This document shows positions 34,216-41,479 of a DNA stretch of 64,000 nt, piece by piece (position 1 is the first letter of the stretch; each line of letters starts with the position of its first letter). Made by a program: the position numbers and the translations under genes. The stretch covers positions 244,075 to 308,074 of the forward strand of contig CABVSR010000001.1 in the NCBI GenBank assembly GCA_902500995.1. Direction: 5' to 3'. Origin of the DNA: an uncultured Nitrospira sp. (GTDB taxonomy: Bacteria > Nitrospirota > Nitrospiria > Nitrospirales > Nitrospiraceae). A model generated the notes under the pieces. That model was not told the origin of the DNA and did not search any database. It saw only the letters and a program-made list of their open reading frames with translations.

Positions 34216-35172
34216 TTATTTCTTCATCGTCTTTTGAATGAGCTCACGAGTCGCCAAATACTCCTTGTTGTTCGGATCCGCGGCCAATGCTTTCTCAATG
34301 GAGGCCATGGCATCCGCGTTCTTCTCGGCACCCATACCGACGAGGGCTTGGATGAACGCATCACGTCCGGCTTGCACGGCTTCCTCGGAGACCGCGTTGA
34401 CCGACTTCGCGCAACGGAAACCCAGACCCACGCCGTAGGAATTGTTTTCCGGCTGATTCCAGAAGCGATGGCTGGTGTGCAATGACGTTTCCGGTGCCAG
34501 CCAGGACCCGCCGCGTAAGACCTTAACCGGGCCTTGATTGGCAAAGTTGTAGCCTTTCTCGGCGCCCTTCGGATTCAACGCGTTGCTGGTCCGGTAATAT
34601 TTCGGGTCGTACCAGTCATCCACCCACTCGAACACGTTTCCGGCCATGTTGTAGACGCCATACCCGCTGACACCTTCAGGATACGCGTCCACCGGCATGG
34701 TTCGGCCGACGTTCTGCCCGTAGTTGGCTTTCTTGGGATCAAGGTGATGTCCCCAGGGATAATGGTTGTCGCCCTCCGGTCCCTTGGCAGCCTTTTCCCA
34801 CTCAGCTTCGGTGGGGAGCCGCTTCCCTTCCCATTTGCAAAAGGCATTGGCATCGGTCCAGCTGACCCCGACCACCGGCTGCTCAGGCTTGCTGAGGCGA
34901 GGATCGTCCCAGTAGGCCGGAGCCGGATGACCGGTGGCCCGCATGAACTCCTTGTAGCGCGCATTCGAGGTTTCATATTTGTCGATCAAATAGGCGTCGA
35001 GAACCACTTGGTGCTTCACCTCATCTGAATGCTCATGACTTCCCATGGTGAATTCACCTTTGGGGATCTGCACCATATCCTTATTGCCTGCATCCGCCGC
35101 TAAGGCCAGGGACGTGACTCCCGCCAGCAGCGCCATTCCCATTCCTGCCTGAAAAGTTACCTGTCTCCGCAT
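34216..35172 (-). CDS. Secreted FGE-sulfatase-domain protein without catalytic cysteines (copy 3)
   Basis: This 318-residue protein has a signal peptide and a SUMF1-type domain very similar to copy 2: DKYETSNARYKEFMRATGHPAPAYW, KRLPTEAEWEKAAKGPEGDN, GNVFEWVDDWYDPKYY, VLRGGSWLAPETSLHTSHRFWN, LGFRCAKS. The two FGE cysteines are missing. The C-terminal helical tail resembles that of copy 2 (DAMASIEKALAADPNNKEYLATRELIQ). Copies 2 and 3 probably arose by duplication; copy 1 lacks the tail and is more divergent. GGAGG lies six bases before the ATG. The gene sits just after the zinc-ribbon gene that is divergent from the regulator. Confidence 0.9.
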   Translation of the reverse strand: MRRQVTFQAGMGMALLAGVTSLALAADAGNKDMVQIPKGEFTMGSHEHSDEVKHQVVLDAYLIDKYETSNARYKEFMRATGHPAPAYWDDPRLSKPEQPVVGVSWTDANAFCKWEGKRLPTEAEWEKAAKGPEGDNHYPWGHHLDPKKANYGQNVGRTMPVDAYPEGVSGYGVYNMAGNVFEWVDDWYDPKYYRTSNALNPKGAEKGYNFANQGPVKVLRGGSWLAPETSLHTSHRFWNQPENNSYGVGLGFRCAKSVNAVSEEAVQAGRDAFIQALVGMGAEKNADAMASIEKALAADPNNKEYLATRELIQKTMKK

Positions 35173-35223
35173 GTGAAACCTCCTTGGTTATTGACCAGTC
35201 GCTTCGATGAACAATGAGGGCTG

Positions 35224-35517
35224 CTACATGGAAGGCTGTCTGTGAGCAGCCTGGTTCAGCGTATTGATGTCTTGGCCCGCGCCGGCTCGTTGCTGCAGAT
35301 GGCGATTCCAGCGTATGACCGGATCGACCACGTCACCGCATTGCACGCATCGCCGGGTGGGACAATCGAGCCCGGATTTCACGCTCAGGAGATCAGTGCA
35401 AAAATCGCGAACCATCAACCCGCCGCAGCGTGTGCAATCCGAGTCTTGAGGGATGGATAAATGGTCCGGAACTCGGTTCTGCCCTTCATGTCCTAGTAAT
35501 GGATGTGTGGTGGCCAT
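35224..35517 (-). CDS. Small zinc-ribbon protein, first gene divergent from the B12 regulator
   Basis: This 97-residue protein has a zinc ribbon formed by CTRCGGLMV and CVQCGDVVDPVIRWNRH, the same arrangement as in the protein at 31085-31438. The spacing between knuckles and the DPVI-x-x-NRH ending are conserved between the two. The ATG at 35517 is preceded by AGGAG at five bases; a GTG six bases earlier is less likely. It is the first gene behind the operator-rich intergenic region, so it heads the minus-strand block that includes the FGE-like genes and photolyase. Confidence 0.75.
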   Translation of the reverse strand: MATTHPLLGHEGQNRVPDHLSIPQDSDCTRCGGLMVRDFCTDLLSVKSGLDCPTRRCVQCGDVVDPVIRWNRHLQQRAGAGQDINTLNQAAHRQPSM

Positions 35518-35535
35518 GATCACTCCTGCTTATTT

Positions 35536-35632
35536 ATGTCCAATGTTTGCAGCGACTATGTCTAATGTTTAATCCATTTTGTCCAATGTGTCAAGAGTTA
35601 TTTGAGTAAATATTTGACAAACATTGGACATC
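35536..35632. promoter_or_regulatory. Operator array of four repeats between divergent genes
   Basis: Three direct repeats of consensus TGTCCAATGTTTG lie at about 35537-35549, 35559-35571 and 35580-35592, starting 22 and 21 bp apart, that is, on the same face of the DNA. A fourth, inverted copy lies at about 35616-35632 (ACATTGGACAT on the plus strand). They overlap both divergent promoters. The arrangement fits sites for the B12-binding MerR-family regulator encoded next door, since CarH-type proteins bind spaced direct repeats. Binding itself is inferred. Confidence 0.75.
35566..35594 (-). promoter_or_regulatory. Candidate sigma-70 promoter for the minus-strand block
   Basis: On the minus strand, TTGACA (35594-35589) is followed after 17 bp by TAAACA (35571-35566). 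The -35 is a perfect match and the -10 is weak. The elements overlap operator copies 2 and 3. A weak -10 under an operator fits a regulated promoter. Confidence 0.5.
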
Positions 35633-35642
35633 ACTCTATACT
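35614..35642 (+). promoter_or_regulatory. Near-consensus sigma-70 promoter of the B12-binding regulator gene
   Basis: TTGACA (35614-35619), a 17-bp spacer, then TATACT (35637-35642). The inverted operator copy covers the -35 and the first part of the spacer, so bound regulator would block RNA polymerase. The expected transcript start, about 35649, is only some 7 bases before the ATG at 35656. Confidence 0.75.
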
Positions 35643-35655
35643 TCAGAACAGAACA

Positions 35656-36573
35656 ATGAATACCCACAGAATTCATAGGGTTGCGAGGCTGACCGGCCTG
35701 AGTCGGGACGTGATTCGGGTCTGGGAGCGGCGATTCGACCTCTTAAAACCAACCCGCGGTGCGAACCGGTATCGCAATTATTCAGACGAGGATGTCGCCT
35801 TGCTGCGTTATCTCAAACAGCAATTGGATGGCGGCGCGTCGATCGGCGATCTCGCGCGCGTGGGGCGGGAAGAATTGATTAGTCGTATGCGAGCCGCCGC
35901 GCCGCGTGCAGCCGCGGTGGACAACACCTTCGACCGATTATTACGAGAATTACTCTTGGCGCTCGAACCGCTTGATCGCGTGATGTTCGAAAAGAGACTG
36001 AACGGCGCGGTGGCCGTGGTGCCGTTTGAGGAGGCCCTCCACGGGATTTTACTTCCGCTTCAAGAACGGGTGGGACACCTGTGGCATAGCGGGCGCATCA
36101 CGGAGGCGGTGGAGCATTACGTCACGGGCCAAATTAAACAGAAGCTGTATGCCGCCATGAACCAACTGCCGGTGGCTGAATTCGGAGCCACCGTGGTGGT
36201 CGCCTGCCCGCCGGGAGAAGAGCACGATCTGGCCGCGCTGGCTGTCGCCTATCGCTGCCGCGTTCGGGGCTGCCGTGTCTATTACCTGGGCGCCAATGTC
36301 CCGGTGCTGTCATTAAGCAAACTCTGCCGCGAAGTGGCTCCCGATCTCACGATCCTCTCGATCACCATCGCTCTTCCGGATGCTCTCGCGACCGAACTCG
36401 TTCAGGCACTGATACATGATGTCGCCCCGGTTTCAAAAATTCTGGCCGGCGGCCGGGGAACGCTGGCGATGCGTCAACATTTCGCGGATGCAGGGATCGA
36501 TTTGCTGGACACATTCGGCGAATTGGACGAGGCGTTAGAGCGATTCACCCGCCGCTTTCCGATTCCCGGATAA
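35656..36573 (+). CDS. MerR-family regulator with B12-binding domain (LitR/CarH type)
   Basis: This is a 305-residue transcription regulator. The N-terminal MerR-type winged helix (about 1-70) has RVARLTGLSRDVIRVWERRF and ANRYRNYSDEDVALLRYL. A helical domain carries the adenosylcobalamin-capping pattern LWHSGRITEAVEHYV, with the Trp and Glu-His. The C-terminal Rossmann domain has PPGEEHDLAALAVAYRCRVRGCRVYYLGANVP, with the cobalt-binding His. CarH/LitR proteins use AdoB12 as a light sensor and repress genes in the dark. The neighbouring photolyase, cbiX and DUF523 genes fit this. The ATG has no ribosome-binding site and lies just after the promoter, so the mRNA is nearly leaderless. Confidence 0.9.
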   Translation: MNTHRIHRVARLTGLSRDVIRVWERRFDLLKPTRGANRYRNYSDEDVALLRYLKQQLDGGASIGDLARVGREELISRMRAAAPRAAAVDNTFDRLLRELLLALEPLDRVMFEKRLNGAVAVVPFEEALHGILLPLQERVGHLWHSGRITEAVEHYVTGQIKQKLYAAMNQLPVAEFGATVVVACPPGEEHDLAALAVAYRCRVRGCRVYYLGANVPVLSLSKLCREVAPDLTILSITIALPDALATELVQALIHDVAPVSKILAGGRGTLAMRQHFADAGIDLLDTFGELDEALERFTRRFPIPG

Positions 36574-36588
36574 CGAAGGGTCCCACCG

Positions 36589-37005
36589 ATGGTTCGTTAC
36601 CCGCTCACCGTGTTTTATGACGGCGCCTGCCCGCTCTGCTCGCGCGAGATGGCTTTGATGAAACGGCTCGACCGGAAACAGAGGCTGCGTCTTTGTGATT
36701 TCTCCTCCCCCGACTTTCACGACACAGTTATCAAAATCCCTGTGTCGAAGCTCAGCGCCGTCATTCATGCACGTTGGAACGATGGAACGATCATCACCGG
36801 TATCGACGTATTCCGCGCCATCTGGCAGATCGTGGGTCTCGGAATTCTTGCGCGGATGAGCAGGCTGCCTTTGATTGAGACGCTGGTGGTCAAAGCCTAT
36901 GCCTGGTTTGCGAGACACAGACTCTGGCTCACCGGTCGCCAAGTCGCCTGCTTGGATCAATGCCGGAACGGGTCGGCGGCCAGAAACACGCCGCCGGCTG
37001 CATAG
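36589..37005 (+). CDS. DUF393 (DCC-family) putative thiol-disulfide oxidoreductase
   Basis: This 138-residue protein has the DCC-family signature FYDGACPLCSREM at the N terminus, with a CxxC pair as in thioredoxin-like proteins. The rest of the DUF393 core (RLRLCDF, GTIITGIDVFRAIWQ) follows. Its substrate is unknown. It lies 15 bp after the B12-binding regulator and has AAGGG eight bases before the ATG, so it is probably co-transcribed with it. DUF393 genes are frequent companions of photolyase/MerR-B12 blocks. Confidence 0.85.
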   Translation: MVRYPLTVFYDGACPLCSREMALMKRLDRKQRLRLCDFSSPDFHDTVIKIPVSKLSAVIHARWNDGTIITGIDVFRAIWQIVGLGILARMSRLPLIETLVVKAYAWFARHRLWLTGRQVACLDQCRNGSAARNTPPAA

Positions 37006-37176
37006 TCTCTACCAGCCCGACGTGACACCCCAATCACACAGCGCCTGCGGTCTATCTCCGCCATCACACGTTGGGCCGACGCATAACCCGCGGCCGGCCT
37101 GCGTGGAGAGCGCGAGCGCATTCGGGCACGCTTTGGCGCCCCGGAACGAACGCCTGCGTATAAAAACGACCGGCGG

Positions 37177-37368
37177 TTACGCGCTCCTGAAAGAACTGAT
37201 GATGGATCGGACAGTGGGCAGCAGGAAGAACGACAGCAACCCACCGACCGTGAGCGCCAGCAAGAACAGGAGAAAAGAGAGGCTGAGCCTGATCATGACG
37301 CGAATGCAGTAGAACAACAGAACCAGGCCAATGAGGAGGGCAATGAGAGAGGATATCTCCATGTGCAT
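37177..37368 (-). CDS. Small hydrophobic membrane protein
   Basis: This 63-residue product is almost entirely two membrane helices (LIALLIGLVLLFYCIRVMIRL and LSFLLFLLALTVGGLLSFFLL), ending in a short polar tail. No family is recognised and no clear ribosome-binding site is visible before either Met (37368 or 37362), so confidence is moderate. It lies alone between the DUF393 gene and the glycosyltransferase. Confidence 0.5.
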   Translation of the reverse strand: MHMEISSLIALLIGLVLLFYCIRVMIRLSLSFLLFLLALTVGGLLSFFLLPTVRSIISSFRSA

Positions 37369-37437
37369 GAAAAATAATTTACGCGCTTGGAGGGACTAGT
37401 TCAAGTCGCGAGATGACTGCGCCTTGATGTTCATACC

Positions 37438-38325
37438 TCAGTAGGACCGCACCAGCCGTGACAGACAGCGCCACGCGGCCCTCCAACTCTTCCCTTCACC
37501 GAGGCTCAGCTTGAGCCCTTGCAGCAGAACAGTCCGCCCTTCCCGGCGCAACCCGCGCTTGATGAAATATTTTCCCTGATCTGCAAGATAAAAGGCTTTT
37601 TCTCGTTGGAGATAACGTCGCTTTGCAGGGTCGTGGCTGAAACGCGCCATGAGTTTGTCGATGAGCAAGGGACGATGACCCAGGGCGATGTCGGCCGCTT
37701 TGATTTCGCGATTACGGTGATAGGTTAACGGTTCGGCAATGCCGACTATCGTCGTGGCCGCGCCGAGCCTGGTCCACAACTCATGATCATCCATGCCGGC
37801 ACTATTGAACTGCTCGTCGAATCCCCCCACCACGTCAAGTACCGTTCTGCGAATAAGCGTTGCTGATGGGGTCGGAACAAAACCTTGGACGAACAATCGA
37901 GCGAATTCTTGTTGCGGCTGATAGGCCGGTCCGATTTGGTTCAGAGGATGGCCGGCACGATCGATGTGTGCGACATCCGTGACCACCATACCCACGGCGG
38001 GCTGCTCCTCAAGGACGGCCACTTGTTTCGCCAGCTTTTCAGGCTTCCACAAATCGTCATGATCCATGAGCGCGATGTAGCGGCCGCCCGAGGCAGCAAT
38101 CCCGCGATTTCTGGCATGCGCTACTCCGCCGTTGGACTGTCGGATATAGCGTAGACGATCACGATAGGCACGGAGCAGGTCCCCCGACCCGTCCGTCGAA
38201 CCGTCATCGATGACCACGATCTCGTAATCGTGATAGGACTGGGCGAAGACGCTCTCGACGGTGTCTCTGATGACATCCCGCGCGTTATACAGCGGTATGA
38301 TGACGCTGACTGCCGGCTCAGCCAT
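37438..38325 (-). CDS. Family 2 glycosyltransferase
   Basis: This 295-residue GT-A fold enzyme has the family 2 motifs: VSVIIPLYNARDVIRDTVESVFAQSY at the N terminus, VIDDGSTDGSGDLL, and the DxD-type acidic motif in LMDHDDLWKPEKL. Later come GGFDEQFNSAGMDDHELWTRLG and the C-terminal helices. It transfers a sugar from a nucleotide donor onto an envelope glycan or lipid; donor and acceptor cannot be read from the sequence. It lies 3 bp after the methyltransferase gene, so the two form a small surface-glycan operon. Confidence 0.9.
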   Translation of the reverse strand: MAEPAVSVIIPLYNARDVIRDTVESVFAQSYHDYEIVVIDDGSTDGSGDLLRAYRDRLRYIRQSNGGVAHARNRGIAASGGRYIALMDHDDLWKPEKLAKQVAVLEEQPAVGMVVTDVAHIDRAGHPLNQIGPAYQPQQEFARLFVQGFVPTPSATLIRRTVLDVVGGFDEQFNSAGMDDHELWTRLGAATTIVGIAEPLTYHRNREIKAADIALGHRPLLIDKLMARFSHDPAKRRYLQREKAFYLADQGKYFIKRGLRREGRTVLLQGLKLSLGEGKSWRAAWRCLSRLVRSY

Positions 38326-38328
38326 CCG

Positions 38329-38892
38329 TTACGGTTTGACCGCCTCCAACACGACCGTCATTTCTTCGCACACGTTCCAGAAGTAGCGACGACTACGCTT
38401 CTGAAAATAGGCCGGTAGATACTTAAATGGTTTCCGCATCGCGAATTCGATCGACACGGTTCGAAAGTTCGTAGGCAACCCGTAGTAATTCGGCGATTTG
38501 AAATATTCGAAACTCTCTTCCGTCATAAACCGGACATGCGTGGGATCGATAAACGCTTTGCGAGAGGTGTAATACGGCGTTTTGATATAGACCCGCGCTC
38601 CGGGCGCGCACACGCGATAGAGGTCGACCATGAACGTGATCAAGTCGCGCATGTGCTCGACGGAGTGAATCGAGTAGGCGGCGGCAATACTACTCTCTTG
38701 GAAGGGAAGCCCCCGCTCGAAATCACACACTACATTGACGCCCGGTAGCGCCCGTTGATCCACGCCTACCGTGCCGATTTGCTTGAGCGAGCCGCAGCCA
38801 ATGTCAAGCACGATACCCCGCTGATGAGCGTCAGCGACCTCGGGCGGGATGGGTCGACCGAGCCAAAACCGTTCAGTCACTTCAGAAGCCAT
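38329..38892 (-). CDS. SAM-dependent methyltransferase (class I)
   Basis: This 187-residue class I methyltransferase has the SAM-binding motif VLDIGCGSLKQIGTVGVD and, in place of motif II, SIAAAYSIHSVEHM. Proteins with this pattern often act on sugar or glycan intermediates in glycosyltransferase clusters. The acidic residue after beta-strand 2 is present (VGVDQRA). The next gene is a family 2 glycosyltransferase, 3 bp away. Specificity cannot be inferred. Confidence 0.85.
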   Translation of the reverse strand: MASEVTERFWLGRPIPPEVADAHQRGIVLDIGCGSLKQIGTVGVDQRALPGVNVVCDFERGLPFQESSIAAAYSIHSVEHMRDLITFMVDLYRVCAPGARVYIKTPYYTSRKAFIDPTHVRFMTEESFEYFKSPNYYGLPTNFRTVSIEFAMRKPFKYLPAYFQKRSRRYFWNVCEEMTVVLEAVKP

Positions 38893-38980
38893 TGAAACGG
38901 AATCACCAGGCCCATGGCGGAGAATAACTCAAAGACCGTAAGATCAGCCTCAGATTGGCCTCGGGTCGAATGAGTTGTGA

Positions 38981-39067
38981 TGGTGCCGAAGCCGGGAGTT
39001 GAACCCGGATACCCTTACGGGCGCTGGTACCTGAAACCAGTGCGTCTGCCAGTTCCGCCACTTCGGC
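38981..39067 (-). tRNA. tRNA-Leu (anticodon CAG)
   Basis: The minus strand folds as a class II tRNA of 87 nt with an encoded CCA end. The acceptor stem is GCCGAAG/CTTCGGC. The anticodon arm is CTGGT-TTCAGGT-ACCAG with anticodon CAG. A long variable arm (GCCCGTAAGGGT) and the T loop GGTTCAACTCC are present. This reads CUG leucine codons. Confidence 0.97.
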
Positions 39068-39169
39068 CTTGATGAATGCCTGAGGAAGAGAGGGGGATTA
39101 TCGCTGATCGGTCCCAACCCGTCAAGGTGAGCGAGGGGAAAATCTGCAAGGGGCCGGGCCCAGCGAGAC

Positions 39170-40645
39170 TCACACGACCTGAGAGAGGCCGCGCTCAAGG
39201 TTCCATGCGCCTTGCGACGTCACTTCCCGCAGATCACCGCTGAGCACAATGCGTTCGCGCACGAGTCCCGCCGCGGCCAGGAGAAACGGGCTCGGAATAC
39301 GGGGAGCGTCCTCGGCAATCAGCACATCGAACCGCACCTTTTGAAACAGCGGATCCGCCGCCACTCGCGCCGCGGTTGTGATGATCACCCGCCGGTTCTG
39401 CACGAACGCCTGCCGGTTTGTGTTTTCTTCGGCCGCCAGCAGCTCGCGGATTTTTTTCGTGCCGCCCAAATGAAGGACATCTTCTTTCAGTTCCGCGAAT
39501 TCCGGCTTGAGTTCTTTGGGCACCGTCGCTTCGGGAATCAGTTCCGCGATCCGCTGCTTGGCGATATCGACTTCTTTGCGAAGCCCGGCGCTGTACCGCT
39601 CATAGATCACTTTGTATTCGCGTAACGAGTCGACGTTCTTTCCCATGGCCTGCATGGACAGACGTTTCCAAATCGGCAACTGTTCGTACTGCGCCAGAGT
39701 GGCGTCGATGTCCTTGATCTTCCCCTGGTAGTCGCTCAACTGTGTCACCAAGCGCCATTCCAGGAGGCGCACCTCGTCTAAATCCTTTTGCTTCTGAGCC
39801 TTGTAGGCGAGGATCGGGGTGAGTTCGCGAAACCGATCGTATTTTTTGCGGAGCGCCGCCTTATCGGACCGGGATTTCGCGTAGAACTGATGCATCTGCG
39901 CCTCGAATCCGAGATCGGGAAGCGGAATGCCGCCGCTTTCCTTGCTGGTGGCCACTTCGTACCGACTCAACCAGCTCTTGAACGTCAGCCCGGCGGCCTT
40001 CATGGCCCGCGCAGCGACCATGGTGATCACATCGGCATTCTGGTGATCCGGCGTGACGAGGAGAATGCGCTTGTTGGCTCGTATCAACTCCACGACCAGC
40101 GTCGCCACCTTCTGCCGGCGCGCGGTGGCATCGTCCTGCCAGAGAGGAGTCAGTACGGAGGTGGGGATCACGGCTGCCAGAGCAGCCCGGTCTCCGGATT
40201 GTCCTGCTTCGAGAATAGGCAGAAGCCGTTCCGCCGGCCCAAGGGTATACGAAGTGCCCGCCTTGCTCATTTCGGCTAATCGACGACTGGTCGTCAGCGC
40301 CAACCCGCTCGAGTCCGGCACCAGCGTGGCCTGCGGAACCGCCTCGCCGATCGCGTCGAATAATTGGAGCACCAGACGCTCGCCCTCCTGGAACAAGACG
40401 AGGCCTTCGGTCGGTTCCGTCTCCTCGCCCAGCAACAGCGTCGCCGCGAGGTCGGCGCCGACCCGCACGTCAGGCGGAAGGAAGAATTCGTACAGATGCA
40501 GAGTCCCGATAGTCTGGAGCAGCCGCCCCCGTACCAGTGCGACCGCCTGATCGCTCCCCTGACGTCCAGCCTGGGCGGCGTCACGTTCAAGCGTGACAGC
40601 CAGGTGATCAAGGAGATCCGTCAACGTGCCTGGCATGGCGGTCAT
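39170..40645 (-). CDS. Superfamily-1 helicase-like protein with degenerate ATPase motifs
   Basis: This is a 491-residue protein with the outline of the DNA2/NAM7 (AAA_11/12) helicase N-terminal half. LVVELIRANKRILLVTPDHQNADVI corresponds to the segment after the P-loop. A long coiled-coil insertion occupies about residues 255-375. VRFDVLIAEDAPRIPSPFLLAAAGL...RIVLSGDLREV corresponds to the DEAxQ and GDxxQ motifs. The P-loop position has QDDATARRQK instead of GPPGTGKT, DEASQ reads AEDAPR, and the protein ends before motifs V and VI. ATP hydrolysis is thus unlikely. The ATG at 40645 has AGGAG 11 bases upstream. Its role may be nucleic-acid or protein binding. Confidence 0.7.
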   Translation of the reverse strand: MTAMPGTLTDLLDHLAVTLERDAAQAGRQGSDQAVALVRGRLLQTIGTLHLYEFFLPPDVRVGADLAATLLLGEETEPTEGLVLFQEGERLVLQLFDAIGEAVPQATLVPDSSGLALTTSRRLAEMSKAGTSYTLGPAERLLPILEAGQSGDRAALAAVIPTSVLTPLWQDDATARRQKVATLVVELIRANKRILLVTPDHQNADVITMVAARAMKAAGLTFKSWLSRYEVATSKESGGIPLPDLGFEAQMHQFYAKSRSDKAALRKKYDRFRELTPILAYKAQKQKDLDEVRLLEWRLVTQLSDYQGKIKDIDATLAQYEQLPIWKRLSMQAMGKNVDSLREYKVIYERYSAGLRKEVDIAKQRIAELIPEATVPKELKPEFAELKEDVLHLGGTKKIRELLAAEENTNRQAFVQNRRVIITTAARVAADPLFQKVRFDVLIAEDAPRIPSPFLLAAAGLVRERIVLSGDLREVTSQGAWNLERGLSQVV

Positions 40646-40873
40646 GATGCGTTTCGCTCCTGGATTTTCGCCGGGGCGCATCCGCGAGAGGATGGGCCGT
40701 GAAAGCGGGAGCGTATCTTAAAGAGTCAGGAAAGATCCTGTCCAGCAGCGTGCAGCGATTTCGAATGCCGCACTGCCGTTTGAGCGCGCGCGAACGAGCG
40801 CCATGCGCTCAACGGCTGCCTGTCTGCCGGTTCCGGGACCGCGAAGAAAACCCTGCCAGCGACTCCGGATCAA

Positions 40874-40902
40874 TTGACTTTTGCACAGCCCGCCAGTATG
40901 CT
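40874..40902 (+). promoter_or_regulatory. Sigma-70 promoter of the rplI operon
   Basis: TTGACT (40874-40879), a 17-bp spacer, and TATGCT (40897-40902) lie about 30 bp upstream of the rplI start. A ribosome-binding site AAGGAG at 40920-40925 follows. Both hexamers match consensus well. Confidence 0.7.
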
Positions 40903-40932
40903 TTTTCCCTTTCCAACAGAAGGAGTTGCAGT

Positions 40933-41418
40933 ATGAAAGTGATTCTCCAGGAAACACTCGAAGGCGTGGGCGACCTCGGCGATCTGTTAGACGTCTCCAA
41001 CGGATTTGCCCGGAACTATCTGTTGCCGCGCAAGAAGGCCGTTGAGGCGAACAGCCGGAATATCAAAGAATTCGAACATGCCAAGCGCGCAGCCGCGGAG
41101 AAGGCCAAGAAAGAAAAACAAGAGATCGAAGCGCATGGCAAGAAGATTTCTGCCGTGTCGATCACCATTGCCGCGCAGGTCGGCAAGGATGACAAGATGT
41201 TCGGCTCTGTGACCGCCAAGGATATCGCGGAAGGTCTGACCGAGCAGGGATTTACTGTGGATCGTCGCAAGATCCAGTTGGCCCAACCGATCAAGGAACT
41301 AGGTACCTTCGCCATCGCGATCAAGTTGCCGCGCGAAGTGACCGCCACGATTGCGGTCCACGTGGTCAAGAAACAGGAAGAGACGGAAGCAGCCGAGGAG
41401 GCCGCTCCCACGGCCTAG
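40933..41418 (+). CDS. rplI: 50S ribosomal protein L9
   Basis: L9 binds 23S rRNA at the base of the L1 stalk. The 161-residue protein starts [19 protein letters not shown] and contains the signature [17 protein letters not shown] long helix (about 45-75, rich in Lys/Glu) follows, and the C-terminal domain has [15 protein letters not shown]. The tail is longer than usual and acidic ([16 protein letters not shown]). The ATG at 40933 is set by AAGGAG seven bases upstream; the open frame further upstream is not coding. glyA follows after 61 bp. Confidence 0.95.
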   Translation: MKVILQETLEGVGDLGDLLDVSNGFARNYLLPRKKAVEANSRNIKEFEHAKRAAAEKAKKEKQEIEAHGKKISAVSITIAAQVGKDDKMFGSVTAKDIAEGLTEQGFTVDRRKIQLAQPIKELGTFAIAIKLPREVTATIAVHVVKKQEETEAAEEAAPTA

Positions 41419-41479
41419 CTCGCGCGATCACGCGTGGTCGCCGCTGGATCAGAGGCCGGAGGCCACGCCCGGAGGAAGC

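Noticed and set aside
31841..35172. Active formylglycine-generating enzymes
   Set aside because: All three lack the two cysteines needed for activity and no sulfatase gene is present.
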